From NCBI RefSeq assembly GCF_000959365.1, contig NZ_CP009555.1:1364001-1428000 (forward strand): a stretch of 64,000 bases of DNA, read 5' to 3'. The notes beneath the pieces were generated by a model. The model was given only the letters and a program-made list of their open reading frames with translations. It was not told the origin of the DNA and made no database searches. The position numbers and the translations under genes are program-made. This document shows, in pieces, positions 29,149-38,354 of this stretch; the first letter of the stretch is position 1; every line of letters begins with the position of its first letter. The stretch is from Burkholderia oklahomensis C6786. Lineage in GTDB: Bacteria > Pseudomonadota > Gammaproteobacteria > Burkholderiales > Burkholderiaceae.

Positions 29149-29345
29149 CCGACGAAACCCGCCGTAAGGCGGGTTTCTCCCGCGCACGTCGAACCGCCCA
29201 TCCCCGCAAGCTTAAAAGCCGTCCATTTTGCTTTGTTCAACGACGGCAAGTACCCGATTGCAAGACCTATAACAATCCAAACAGCATCACGTGATTTGGG
29301 TACGTCCACGCTCAAACGTCTAATCGTGCTGGGACGTGTCGCCAT
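29145..29345 (-). CDS. possible small hypothetical protein
   Basis: A 66-residue minus-strand frame starts MATRPSTIRRLSVDVPKSRD at 29345 with GGAG 7 bases upstream, and contains one hydrophobic stretch (AVWIVIGLAIGYLP). Its last codons run through the terminator hairpin at 29154, which argues against it being intact. Either a real small membrane protein or a chance frame. Confidence 0.3.
   Translation of the reverse strand: MATRPSTIRRLSVDVPKSRDAVWIVIGLAIGYLPSLNKAKWTAFKLAGMGGSTCAGETRLTAGFVG
29154..29177 (+). terminator. bidirectional-looking hairpin terminator
   Basis: A perfect 10-bp stem (29154-29163 with 29168-29177) and GTAA tetraloop, ending in GGGTTTC, immediately after the small membrane protein gene. 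The T run is short. Confidence 0.6.
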
Positions 29346-29450
29346 TATTTTCTCCAGCCTGCGCCTGAACCTGTCAGCCCTGACAGGATAGTTGCCCGTC
29401 AACAGCACGTGCTACATTCGCCGCCAACTGTTTTCGGCGGGAGCGCTCAA

Positions 29451-29999
29451 ATGGGATTTGCATTCATCTGCGAAGGCGACACAACGACTCACGGCGGCCG
29501 AGTCGTCGGCTGCAACACGGCAAACACCGTCCACGGCAAAGCGATTGCTCTGCTCGGCGATATGGTGACGTGCCCGCGCTGCGGCGGAATTTTCCCGATC
29601 GTGAGCGTGAAGCGCGAGTTGAACATGACGTTCGGCGATCGCCCGATTGCGACCGACGGCGACAAAACGGCATGCGGCGCGACGCTGATCGCGTCGCAAG
29701 GTGTCGCGACAGTCGCGCCTACGGCTGGCCAGGGTAGTCCGGTTGGCGGCGGCAAAAGCGTTATCCCACAGCCGATCGTGCCGCAGAACGGGCCGTATCG
29801 CGGCCGGTTCCAGCTCGTCGACGACGAGACGCGCCAGCCGATCCCGAATCACGCGTACACCGTCACGTCCGCAGACGGCGGAACGATCCAAGGCACAACG
29901 GACGCCAGCGGCTATACAGACTGGCTGAACAGCCATCAGGCATCGTCGCTCACGTTCAACCATCCGGACACGGAGCTCCCGTCCGGGAACGAAGCATGA
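29451..29999 (+). CDS. PAAR domain protein
   Basis: PAAR proteins cap the VgrG spike of type VI secretion systems and carry toxins with it. In this 182-residue protein residues 1-90 form the PAAR repeat region (ICEGDTTTHGGRVVGCN, HGKAIALLGDMVTCPRCGG, DRPIATDGDKTACGATLI). The metal-site histidine and cysteines are visible. Residues 115-175 (GRFQLVDDETRQPIPNHAYT and after) look like a small beta-sandwich adaptor. ATG 29451 has GGAG upstream. The stop overlaps the next gene, a nuclease, by four bases, so the two are coupled as spike tip and effector. Confidence 0.88.
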   Translation: MGFAFICEGDTTTHGGRVVGCNTANTVHGKAIALLGDMVTCPRCGGIFPIVSVKRELNMTFGDRPIATDGDKTACGATLIASQGVATVAPTAGQGSPVGGGKSVIPQPIVPQNGPYRGRFQLVDDETRQPIPNHAYTVTSADGGTIQGTTDASGYTDWLNSHQASSLTFNHPDTELPSGNEA

Positions 30000-30757
30000 G
30001 CGGGTATTCGGGTGGAACCGCAGCCGGAGGCATGAGAACCGGCGACGGACAAACTACCGTCGTAGGCGCCAAAAGCGGCATGTCGGCAGAAGACAGAAAA
30101 GTGCTCTGCAGCCTCATGTGCAAATGTGGTCGAATCGGTGTCGCGACGCGCGGCGGGACCAGAATCTTGCGCCAGAAGTGCGTTGCGCAACGCCTGAATT
30201 TCGCGAACGAAACATCGAGGGTGTTGACCGGGAAGCCAACGGAATATGTGCCTGAAGTGGCATACGACATGAGCCCCAAGCCCCCTGCCCCTCCGGTGCC
30301 GATCATGTCGGACAACGATCCGTTGACGCCACACAACTCCCTGCTGGACTGGATTCGGGACAAGTGGCCCGGCGGGATTGGCGGCTACGTCAAGGGCAAA
30401 AAGGCGGGGCTCGATCAAGTCCGCCGTCCGGATGTGGTGATCGTGAATGACCCATCTCAACCGCCCGTACAATCGAACATCAAGGCGGTTGTCGAGATGA
30501 AGTTCGATGATGACTTCGGCAAAGGTCAAGAACTGGCATACAAGCGAATCGCGGGCAGCGACAGCAAGTACGCCGCGGTTGAGCGCGCCGATTGCGGCTG
30601 CGGCGATGAAGAGCCGCAGGCAAAGCCGGCGCAATCGGCGCAAACGCACTCCGAGGCCGAGGACGTGTTCGGCGATAACGCCGGCGGGACGGCCCGCTCC
30701 GGACCGTTTGGGATGCCGCCGTTGCCCCCGGGAGTTCCGGGCATTGCTTTCCCCTGA
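29996..30757 (+). CDS. VRR-NUC domain nuclease, probable T6SS effector
   Basis: The 253-residue protein has a VRR-NUC (PD-(D/E)XK) core: RRPDVVIV with D146, then AVVEMKFDDD with E167 and K169, then KGQELAYKRI with Q178 and Y182. These are the residues expected for DNA cleavage. Residues 1-110 hold a cysteine-containing region (LCSLMCKCG) and a proline-rich linker (PKPPAPPVP). It is coupled to the PAAR gene before it and is followed 5 bp later by a DUF3396 gene, the order of known T6SS nuclease effectors with immunity proteins. Delivery by T6SS is inferred from context. Confidence 0.82.
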   Translation: MSGYSGGTAAGGMRTGDGQTTVVGAKSGMSAEDRKVLCSLMCKCGRIGVATRGGTRILRQKCVAQRLNFANETSRVLTGKPTEYVPEVAYDMSPKPPAPPVPIMSDNDPLTPHNSLLDWIRDKWPGGIGGYVKGKKAGLDQVRRPDVVIVNDPSQPPVQSNIKAVVEMKFDDDFGKGQELAYKRIAGSDSKYAAVERADCGCGDEEPQAKPAQSAQTHSEAEDVFGDNAGGTARSGPFGMPPLPPGVPGIAFP

Positions 30758-30762
30758 AGATC

Positions 30763-31872
30763 ATGACGAAAGACGAATTGGTAGCGTGGGCCAATGACCC
30801 GCACCGACAAGACACCCTGCCGTTTGGCCTGTTCGAGCCTGCCTATCAAAAAGGTATCGTTGGCGCGGCCCTAGTGGTGCGCGGCGTACTCTATTTCACA
30901 GGTGGGCATACCGAACCCGTGCGCGAAGCGCTCGTGCGGTGCTACGAACGGTATATGGCGGCGATCGACGACTTCGCGAAGGCATTCGCGAAAGCGGTCG
31001 ACGCGGAGCCGCCCAAGAATGGCCTAATGCACTGGTTCTATGAGGAAGGGAAGAAGCCGGTCGCTTTCGACAAGGCTCGTGGATTCCCTCGCTTGGCAAA
31101 GGAATTGTCGAGTAGCCAGCTTCTTGTGTCCTCGACGACCAGCGCCGACAACAAACTCGCGACTGGATTTTTCGAGTTCTCCACGTTCTGCTTCGAAGAC
31201 TGGCAAGCCGGAGCTGGCCTCGATGTGGTCACGTTCAGCGTGCCGCGCCGGTTCCTGCAAACGTGCCCCGGCACGTTCGAGGCGCTGTTCGCGGAGTTTG
31301 CGGCGGCCGTGCCGACCGTTCACGGGCACGCCGGGTATGCGGTGAATGTCCCGCCGATGGGACGCCGGCCGAATGAAGCGAGCGAGTATTTTTGGGCACG
31401 AAAGTACGGCCCTGGGATCGATGTTGGCGATCCGATGGGTTACGACACGATGCGCATGGTCGATAAAATCAAGACCGTTGATTGGCTAACGGCGCTTGGT
31501 GCCGACCTCGTTCGCCGCGTAGGTGGCGCGAACAGCCTGATGCTTCCGCCGGATTGGTTCCACAAAACTTCGTTCGGCGAGGGGGGCCTCATCATTCAGG
31601 CGGGCGTGGAACCTGCTGCCGGGGTTCCGAAGGAGAAAGGGATACCGCCAGAGCCGCCCGTTGCCTACGTGCTCCTGAACCACACATTGCGCCCGATTGT
31701 GGCCGAGACAGTCAGTTGCTTACAGAGCGGCACGCTCAACAGCACGGCGCCGCTTCTGAACACGACCGTAGCAAGCGAAGCGTGGTTGCGCCGTTTCGAT
31801 GTCGCCCCGGACAGCATTTACGGGTATTGGGAAGCGCTGCACAAGACGCCGAAGCTCCCGCCGTCGCACTGA
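30763..31872 (+). CDS. DUF3396 type VI immunity family protein
   Basis: A 369-residue cytosolic protein of the DUF3396 family, whose members sit beside T6SS nuclease toxins and are thought to neutralise them. Family features visible are GVLYFTGGHTEPVREALV near residue 45, HWFYEEG around 88, SVPRRFLQ near 165, and the GHAGYAVN plus YPGIDV-like KYGPGIDVGDP region. It begins 5 bp after the nuclease gene, so toxin and partner are made together. No signal peptide. The pairing is inferred from gene order. Confidence 0.8.
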   Translation: MTKDELVAWANDPHRQDTLPFGLFEPAYQKGIVGAALVVRGVLYFTGGHTEPVREALVRCYERYMAAIDDFAKAFAKAVDAEPPKNGLMHWFYEEGKKPVAFDKARGFPRLAKELSSSQLLVSSTTSADNKLATGFFEFSTFCFEDWQAGAGLDVVTFSVPRRFLQTCPGTFEALFAEFAAAVPTVHGHAGYAVNVPPMGRRPNEASEYFWARKYGPGIDVGDPMGYDTMRMVDKIKTVDWLTALGADLVRRVGGANSLMLPPDWFHKTSFGEGGLIIQAGVEPAAGVPKEKGIPPEPPVAYVLLNHTLRPIVAETVSCLQSGTLNSTAPLLNTTVASEAWLRRFDVAPDSIYGYWEALHKTPKLPPSH

Positions 31873-32385
31873 TCGCGAGTCGATGCTGCCGGACAACATA
31901 ACCAAAGCGCGCAACAAATTCGCCCCCTCGCACGCGACATACCTCGCGCCGATTGGGCCTGAGTAGCCGGAACACGTACGCGCACAAAAATCGTTCCTTT
32001 TAGCGGACAGATAGGGCGGAGGCCAAACAATGCGCAGCGATGTCCACGTGGATGCCAAAGCGGGTTGAGCCGAGCACTGCCTTCGGAGTTCTACCAGCGC
32101 ACAACGACCCCTTATAAATCAATGCCTCGCGAGACTCGCAAACTGCAAAACCAAGGCTAAACAAGATCAATCAAGGCCATCCAAGCCCACCCGAATTGCC
32201 TTTTCACTATGCTTCCCCAGCCCCTCGATTCGTAGATCAAGTGTTCACGTGGCGTACCAGCACGAAGATACGTTCTGGATTCATCCCTGTTTACCGCCTA
32301 AATTAAATACAAGATATGGCGATAACAAACATCGCCTACAAAGAGGCCGCACTCTGCGGATGGTCGGGCTGGAAACGGGGGCTAT
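31873..32385. other. spacer between toxin module and WYL-like gene
   Basis: About 510 bp without a convincing gene. Composition shifts from GC-rich to AT-rich across it, which marks a junction between cargo pieces. Confidence 0.45.
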
Positions 32386-32679
32386 ATGGAAAGCGCAATA
32401 CTGAGGGCAATCGCCGATAAGAAGTTAATAGAGTTTTATTATAACGGCCTTCATCGAGTTGCAGAACCTCATGTCTATGGCGTCTTAAACGGGGTCAAGC
32501 AATTACTCGCCTACCAGACTGGCGGACAAAGCAACAACGGCGGAATCCCCGATTGGCGACGCTTCGACCTAGGCCACATCTCGCAACTTGTCGTCCTCGC
32601 ACAGTCGTTTCCAGGGCGTCGCCCAATCCCCTCAGGACGCCACAGTTCGTGGGATGTGCGTATAGCCATCGTCGACTAG
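32386..32679 (+). CDS. small WYL-like protein
   Basis: A 97-residue protein with the pattern of a single WYL-type beta-sandwich: IADKKLIEFYYNGLHRVAEP at the start, YGVLNGVKQLLAYQTGG in the middle and WRRFDLGHISQLVVLAQ near residue 65. WYL domains often sense ligands and control defence genes, but here no DNA-binding part is attached. GGGGG precedes the ATG. It lies 255 bp upstream of the zinc-hook ATPase gene on the same strand and shares its lower GC content. Confidence 0.55.
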   Translation: MESAILRAIADKKLIEFYYNGLHRVAEPHVYGVLNGVKQLLAYQTGGQSNNGGIPDWRRFDLGHISQLVVLAQSFPGRRPIPSGRHSSWDVRIAIVD

Positions 32680-32934
32680 ATCACTGGCGGCGTACGTAGA
32701 CGACAAGCGTACGTCAGAGCGCATCAGTCCGGCAACGTATTCCTTTCACCCGGATCTTGTGTCTGGAGGAGTCTGCTCTTCAGCCCTTAAGCCAAGCAAA
32801 GCGACTCAAAGCCCCGAATCACCCGTTGCCAAGCATCTCGTTCAGGCGCTATCACCTCGAAGGGTTTCCGCGAACGCATCAAATGTGCCGTCTAACTTGC
32901 GCTAGAACCTGTGCCTCTTTCTCTCGAGCCAAAA

Positions 32935-35013
32935 ATGGAAATTACCATCGAAAATTGCAATAGCATTGATAGCGCCAAAATTTCGCTAGCCTTGGGTAGA
33001 CTCAACATAAAGTACGGCCCCAATGGAACTGGCAAAAGCACCATCGCAAAGGCTATCGAACTCTCCACCCTCGGTGGCGCCGATCTACCTCAACTGACGC
33101 CGTTCAAGCATCGGGGGGCAAAAACTGGCGCCACATCGGTTCCGAAGGTGACCGGCGCCGATCAATTTAAGACGGTATTCGTTTTCAATGAGGAATACGT
33201 TGATCAATTTGTCTTCATGCAGGACGAGGTTGTAAAAAACAGCTTCGATATCTTCATCAAAAATACCGACTATGACAAGAAGATGGCCGATATTGAAATT
33301 CTTATATCCGAGATAAAAGACACATTCAAAAAAAATGAAGGCATTGAGCAAGTCTTGCGCGACCTTACTGAACTAAGCGATGATTTTGGAAAGTCTCAAG
33401 CAGGCTTTTCCAAAGCCGGACGAATTGCCAAGGCCATCGGCGGCGGCAACAAGCTCGAACACATACCAGCCAGCTTGGTGCCATATACAAGTTTCATTAA
33501 AAGCGAAGCAAATGTTAAATGGATTGGCTGGCAAATCAAAGGTAATGAATTTCTTGATCTTGCTTCCGAATGCCCATATTGCGCGTCGCCGACAGGAGAA
33601 AAAAAGGAAACCATACTCGCCGTGAGCAAAGAGTACGAGGCCAAGTCGATAGAGCACCTGAATGCTCTGCTGGCGGTGGTCGGCAGGCTAGGAAAATATT
33701 TCAGCAAAGAAACCTTCGAAAACATCGACAGGATCCTCAAGAACAAGACAGAGCTAAAAAAAGAAGAAATACTATGCCTGACCAACCTTAAAGGCGAAAT
33801 TGACACACTGATTGAGAAATTACAAGATTTAAAATCTATTTCCTTTTTTTCATTGCGCGACGTCGACGAGATTAAAAATCGTATTACGTCTCTTAAAATT
33901 GACTTATCTCTATTGAAGACTTTGAATTCCGATGACACGAAAGCGATCGTCGATCAAGCAAATCAATCCTTGGATTCGGTCCTGACCAAGGCGGGTCAGC
34001 TACAGGGAGAAATCAACAAGCAAAAGAAGAGCATTGAAACCGCAATAAATAAGCATAAGTTTGAAATTAATAGCTTCCTTCGCTACGCCGGCTACAAATA
34101 CCTTGTCGACATTCAGCCAGAGGCCGAGTCTTACAAGATGAAGCTAAAACACCTTGAATTTTCAGAGCACATCGCAAACGGCACTCGCCACTTGAGTTAC
34201 GGCGAGAGAAATGCCTTTTCAATCGTCCTTTTTATGTACGAGTGCCTCATGAAGAATCCTGACCTTGTCGTCCTTGATGATCCGATATCGTCCTTTGACA
34301 AAAATAAGAAGTTTGCGATTTTAGAGATGCTATTTCGCGGCAAAGACAGCCTTCGCGAAAAGACGGTCCTGATGCTAACGCATGACATTGAACCGGTCAT
34401 CGATATGGTCAAGAGTCTGAGCCGCACTTTTCAGCCAACACCGGTGGCAAGCTTTCTGAGCTCTAAGGGAGGAGTCGTGACCGAACTCGATGTAAAGAAG
34501 AGTGACCTACTCACCTTTACTCAAATTTGCGATGAAAATATTAAATCACTCGATAATGACATCATTAAAACGATCTATCTTCGAAGGCACTATGAAATTT
34601 TGAACAATAGAGGACTTGAGTATCAACTAATATCGAGCCTTCTACACAAGAAGCCGGCTCCGACCGTCAAGGAAAATGAAGACGAACGGCCCATGACCGA
34701 ACTGGAACTCGCTAGTACGACAGCCGCGATTCAAACCAAACTGCCGTCGTTCGAATACCAGAAGCTGCTGGCATTGGTGCTTGACAAGTCAGCTATAAAT
34801 AAGGCGTACGCTGCCGCGAAAAACGGATACGAGAAGCTTCAGCTGTTTCGTGTCGCGAATAATGACAATCATGAAAACGACATCATCAAGAAATACATCA
34901 ATGAGTCATTCCATATTGAGAACGAGTACATCATGCAGCTTAACCCTCATAGATACGACTCAGTACCAGACTACATCATTGCCGAGTGTGATCAAGCAAT
35001 GGGCCCCCAATAG
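32935..35013 (+). CDS. zinc-hook ABC-type ATPase, RloC/PrrC-like putative anticodon nuclease
   Basis: A 692-residue protein with ABC-type ATPase parts at both ends: Walker A GPNGTGKS (28-35), signature LSYGE (420-424), Walker B LVVLDDP (444-450) and switch histidine in LTHD (483). Coiled coils surround a CPYC zinc-hook motif at 213-216, as in Rad50 and RloC. The region after 540 contains R550-x3-E554 (RRHYE) and a late H660 in FHIENEY, which may match the Arg/Glu/His triad of anticodon nucleases. GC is far below the flanks and lysine/isoleucine content is high. No restriction-modification genes are adjacent. The nuclease role is inferred. Confidence 0.7.
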   Translation: MEITIENCNSIDSAKISLALGRLNIKYGPNGTGKSTIAKAIELSTLGGADLPQLTPFKHRGAKTGATSVPKVTGADQFKTVFVFNEEYVDQFVFMQDEVVKNSFDIFIKNTDYDKKMADIEILISEIKDTFKKNEGIEQVLRDLTELSDDFGKSQAGFSKAGRIAKAIGGGNKLEHIPASLVPYTSFIKSEANVKWIGWQIKGNEFLDLASECPYCASPTGEKKETILAVSKEYEAKSIEHLNALLAVVGRLGKYFSKETFENIDRILKNKTELKKEEILCLTNLKGEIDTLIEKLQDLKSISFFSLRDVDEIKNRITSLKIDLSLLKTLNSDDTKAIVDQANQSLDSVLTKAGQLQGEINKQKKSIETAINKHKFEINSFLRYAGYKYLVDIQPEAESYKMKLKHLEFSEHIANGTRHLSYGERNAFSIVLFMYECLMKNPDLVVLDDPISSFDKNKKFAILEMLFRGKDSLREKTVLMLTHDIEPVIDMVKSLSRTFQPTPVASFLSSKGGVVTELDVKKSDLLTFTQICDENIKSLDNDIIKTIYLRRHYEILNNRGLEYQLISSLLHKKPAPTVKENEDERPMTELELASTTAAIQTKLPSFEYQKLLALVLDKSAINKAYAAAKNGYEKLQLFRVANNDNHENDIIKKYINESFHIENEYIMQLNPHRYDSVPDYIIAECDQAMGPQ

Positions 35014-35284
35014 GGTGCTGATCGCCCGCTTCCTCTAGAAGCGCGCGGTCGGAACGGGTGCATCGATCCGCACGCAGGTGCATCAAAACGCACAACATCC
35101 GCACTCAAAAAACCCCCAGGAAACCCAAGCCACAAGGACCAGAGGGTCTAGCGGCAAGGCGCATTGAAAGTGCCCAGCTAAGCGAAGCCCGCAGGCGAGG
35201 AGAGGACCGCGCGGCAGGCAAGATACCTGCGGACATGCTTCAACCCTCCCCGCGTCAGCCCATGGAGAGAATGCGATGGGACTT

Positions 35285-36190
35285 AAAAACTCTAACAAAA
35301 TGAGTGTTTGGGGGCTGTTAACCCGCCGCGCATTTTGTTAACCTCTTCGTTGTTTCGCTGACGAGGAGGCCATGGCCAAACCGATACTCGATGACGAACT
35401 GTGGTCACTGATCCAACCGCTGCTGCCTCCACCGAAGCCACGCCGTACGCGATACCCGGGCCGCAAGCCGCTGGACGATCGCGCCGTGCTGACCGGCATC
35501 CTGTTCGTGCTGCAATCCGGTATTCCCTGGGAAATGCTTCCGCAGGAAATGGGCTGCGGCTCGGGCATGAGCTGCTGGCGCAGACTGCGCGACTGGCAAC
35601 AGGCGGGTGTCTGGGACCGGCTGCACGAAGTATTGCTGGCCAAACTTCGTGCAGCCGATCGCATCGACTGGTCGCGTGTGGTTATCGATTCGTCCTCCAT
35701 TCGTGCAGTGGGATCGGGTCAAAAACAGGACCCAATCCCACCGATCGGGCGCGACCCGGTTCAAAGCACCATCTCGTTACCGAAGCGCAGGGCATCCCGC
35801 TCGCGCTGATCCTCACGGGTGCCAATCGCAACGACGTCACCCAACTGCTGCCTCTGATCGAGGCCATTCCGCCCATTCGTGGCAAGCGCGGGAGGCCTCT
35901 GTCAAAGCCCGTCGTTGTGCAGGCCGATCGCGGTTACGACCACGACAAATATCGTAAGCCCTTGCACGCTGCCGGTATCGCCACGCAGATCGCACGCCGT
36001 GGTGAGCCCCACGGCAGCGGCCTCGGCAAGACCCGGTGGGTCGTCGAGCGCACCTTCGCGTGGCTGCACAACTTCAGACGTCTGCGCATTCGGTTCGAGC
36101 GCCTCGCCGCCATACACGAGGCGTTCATGAAAATCGCCGCCTGCATCATTTGCTGGCGACACCTCCAAAAATCATTCTGTTAGCGCTTCT
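35285..36190 (+). mobile_element. IS5-family insertion sequence, copy 1
   Basis: A 906-bp element with imperfect terminal inverted repeats: left AAAAACTCTAACAAAATGA, right end (complement) AGAAGCGCTAACAGAATGA. It is repeated at 37449-38354 with a constant offset of 2164 bp and one base difference noticed near the left end (CGCGCATTTTG against CGCGCGTTTTG). A 2-bp TA target duplication is possible here but ambiguous. Confidence 0.88.
35372..36183 (+). CDS. IS5-family DDE transposase (two overlapping frames)
   Basis: The first frame (35372-35809) encodes MAKPILDDELWSLIQPLLPP, the N-terminal helix-turn-helix part and the first catalytic aspartate in RVVIDSSSIRAV. The second frame (to 36183) is shifted by -1 and supplies the second aspartate in VVVQADRGYD and the glutamate in TRWVVERTFAWLHNFRR. 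The frames join smoothly at GSGQK, where the DNA has a run of five A, so a -1 ribosomal frameshift would give one full enzyme, as in the IS427 group. GAGGAGG precedes the ATG. Confidence 0.88.
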
Positions 36191-36234
36191 TATCCACAGC
36201 TGATTGATCAACACCGATTTCTGTAGATTGACGT

Positions 36235-37074
36235 TCAGTCAATCCGCGCTTCTTCATGTTCAGCGGCAACAACCCTGGCAACATGGACCTCGGCAGGAGT
36301 CGGGCATCTGTCGTTTCCGTCCACTGGTCCGATTCCTAGTTCAGACAACCGGTCGATGTGTTCACGGACAATCGCATCTATCCGGTCACCGTTAAGCTTG
36401 CCGCCGCCTCCGGCGTTCTGAAGACCATCGAGATAATCACTCGCCTGCTGACGAAACTCGGTGCGCGGTCCATCCGTTTTACGAACATAGTCGTCATCCA
36501 AATAAGCGCAATACAAACGTCCCATTGCCACCATGCGCTCCAGCTTGCCAATTAGTTCCGGACTGTTCAGGAAGTCGGTGTATGCGCGCCGCGCCGCCTC
36601 ATATTCCTTGAGATACTGCACATGGACATGTTTTTGTGCGGCACGGAGCATTGTCTCGGCTTCTTCACGCTCGGTTGCGACCATCGCTTCAATACGTGCA
36701 ATAGCGGCGGGTACGTTGACTTGCTCATCGGCATACTGGCCGAGCACATTTCTAATCTGTTCAAGTTCCTCGTCGATTGACTGATAATTTGGTTCGCGGC
36801 CTTCCCGTGCTGAGGCGATCAATTCATCACGCTTCACGTCCATCAATTCGCCCAGTCGCTCGGTTACCGTATAGAACTCCCCCTCCTTGGCTCGCACGCG
36901 GGTCAGTGACATTTCAAGATTGGCGACTTCGTCGTGATGCCGCCGCAGCCGCTGAGACGCTTGCTCGATACTCTCGAACTTCACTTGTTCCGCCTTGCAC
37001 CGTGCTTCGCTTTTCCGAAGGATGTCTTTGGCGCGATCGATCGTCCAATTAGAGAATTTGCGTGAGGTCCACAT
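36235..37074 (-). CDS. hypothetical coiled-coil protein between the IS copies
   Basis: A 279-residue, strongly charged protein rich in Glu and Arg. Long helical stretches (ARCKAEQVKFESIEQASQRL and the following heptads) suggest an extended coiled coil. No membrane segment, signal peptide or recognised domain. AGGAA lies 7 bases before the ATG at 37074; an upstream ATG at 37080 touches the ribosome site. It lies downstream of the 84-residue gene on the same strand, and both sit between identical IS copies. Confidence 0.55.
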   Translation of the reverse strand: MWTSRKFSNWTIDRAKDILRKSEARCKAEQVKFESIEQASQRLRRHHDEVANLEMSLTRVRAKEGEFYTVTERLGELMDVKRDELIASAREGREPNYQSIDEELEQIRNVLGQYADEQVNVPAAIARIEAMVATEREEAETMLRAAQKHVHVQYLKEYEAARRAYTDFLNSPELIGKLERMVAMGRLYCAYLDDDYVRKTDGPRTEFRQQASDYLDGLQNAGGGGKLNGDRIDAIVREHIDRLSELGIGPVDGNDRCPTPAEVHVARVVAAEHEEARID

Positions 37075-37153
37075 AATCATTTCCTATATTTCCGAATGGT
37101 TAAGGTAGAAAGCCGGACATGCATCCGGCCGATCGTACTGAAAATATGTTGGC

Positions 37154-37408
37154 TCAATAACCCTCCATATCTATTTCGTCGGCTGTGCGGCTCATTGCAT
37201 CAATCGACGCCAACATCGACTGCAGTTCGTGCAGCAATTCCGCTGCACGACGGTAGTCATCGGTCGCGGCCGGATTTCGGAAGCTGCTGCCGATATGCGT
37301 CCGCGCCCGAAGTTCATCGTCGAGACGATGCAGGCTAGTATGAAGCGAAGCATTAACCAGGATACGTGGGACCGGAATATTTTCAGTGGATGAGGTGGTT
37401 TGTTTCAT
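37154..37408 (-). CDS. small hypothetical protein between the IS copies
   Basis: An 84-residue, probably helical protein (MKQTTSSTENIPVPRILVNA at the start, DDYRRAAELLHELQSMLASI near the end). It lies 80 bp upstream of the coiled-coil gene and may be cotranscribed. Its upstream region is cut by the second IS copy about 40 bp away, so its promoter may have been altered by the insertion. Function unknown. Confidence 0.5.
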   Translation of the reverse strand: MKQTTSSTENIPVPRILVNASLHTSLHRLDDELRARTHIGSSFRNPAATDDYRRAAELLHELQSMLASIDAMSRTADEIDMEGY

Positions 37409-37448
37409 CGATTATCTACAAGTTAAATAAAGTGCTATTGCACGAGTA

Positions 37449-38354
37449 AAAAACTCTAACAAAATGAGTGTTTGGGGGCTGTTAACCCGCCGCGCGTTTT
37501 GTTAACCTCTTCGTTGTTTCGCTGACGAGGAGGCCATGGCCAAACCGATACTCGATGACGAACTGTGGTCACTGATCCAACCGCTGCTGCCTCCACCGAA
37601 GCCACGCCGTACGCGATACCCGGGCCGCAAGCCGCTGGACGATCGCGCCGTGCTGACCGGCATCCTGTTCGTGCTGCAATCCGGTATTCCCTGGGAAATG
37701 CTTCCGCAGGAAATGGGCTGCGGCTCGGGCATGAGCTGCTGGCGCAGACTGCGCGACTGGCAACAGGCGGGTGTCTGGGACCGGCTGCACGAAGTATTGC
37801 TGGCCAAACTTCGTGCAGCCGATCGCATCGACTGGTCGCGTGTGGTTATCGATTCGTCCTCCATTCGTGCAGTGGGATCGGGTCAAAAACAGGACCCAAT
37901 CCCACCGATCGGGCGCGACCCGGTTCAAAGCACCATCTCGTTACCGAAGCGCAGGGCATCCCGCTCGCGCTGATCCTCACGGGTGCCAATCGCAACGACG
38001 TCACCCAACTGCTGCCTCTGATCGAGGCCATTCCGCCCATTCGTGGCAAGCGCGGGAGGCCTCTGTCAAAGCCCGTCGTTGTGCAGGCCGATCGCGGTTA
38101 CGACCACGACAAATATCGTAAGCCCTTGCACGCTGCCGGTATCGCCACGCAGATCGCACGCCGTGGTGAGCCCCACGGCAGCGGCCTCGGCAAGACCCGG
38201 TGGGTCGTCGAGCGCACCTTCGCGTGGCTGCACAACTTCAGACGTCTGCGCATTCGGTTCGAGCGCCTCGCCGCCATACACGAGGCGTTCATGAAAATCG
38301 CCGCCTGCATCATTTGCTGGCGACACCTCCAAAAATCATTCTGTTAGCGCTTCT
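37449..38354 (+). mobile_element. IS5-family insertion sequence, copy 2
   Basis: Second copy of the 906-bp element, same orientation as copy 1. Its right end lies inside the 3' end of the replication endonuclease gene, which reads into the IS for its last codons. The two copies enclose 1258 bp with two genes, a layout like a composite transposon. Confidence 0.88.
37536..38347 (+). CDS. IS5-family DDE transposase, copy 2 (two overlapping frames)
   Basis: Encodes the same protein as copy 1: the first frame runs 37536-37973 and the -1 frame ends at 38347, with the join again at GSGQK. The translated frames are identical to those of copy 1 throughout, so the duplication is recent or kept uniform by gene conversion. 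Both copies look able to make a full transposase if frameshifting occurs. Confidence 0.88.
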
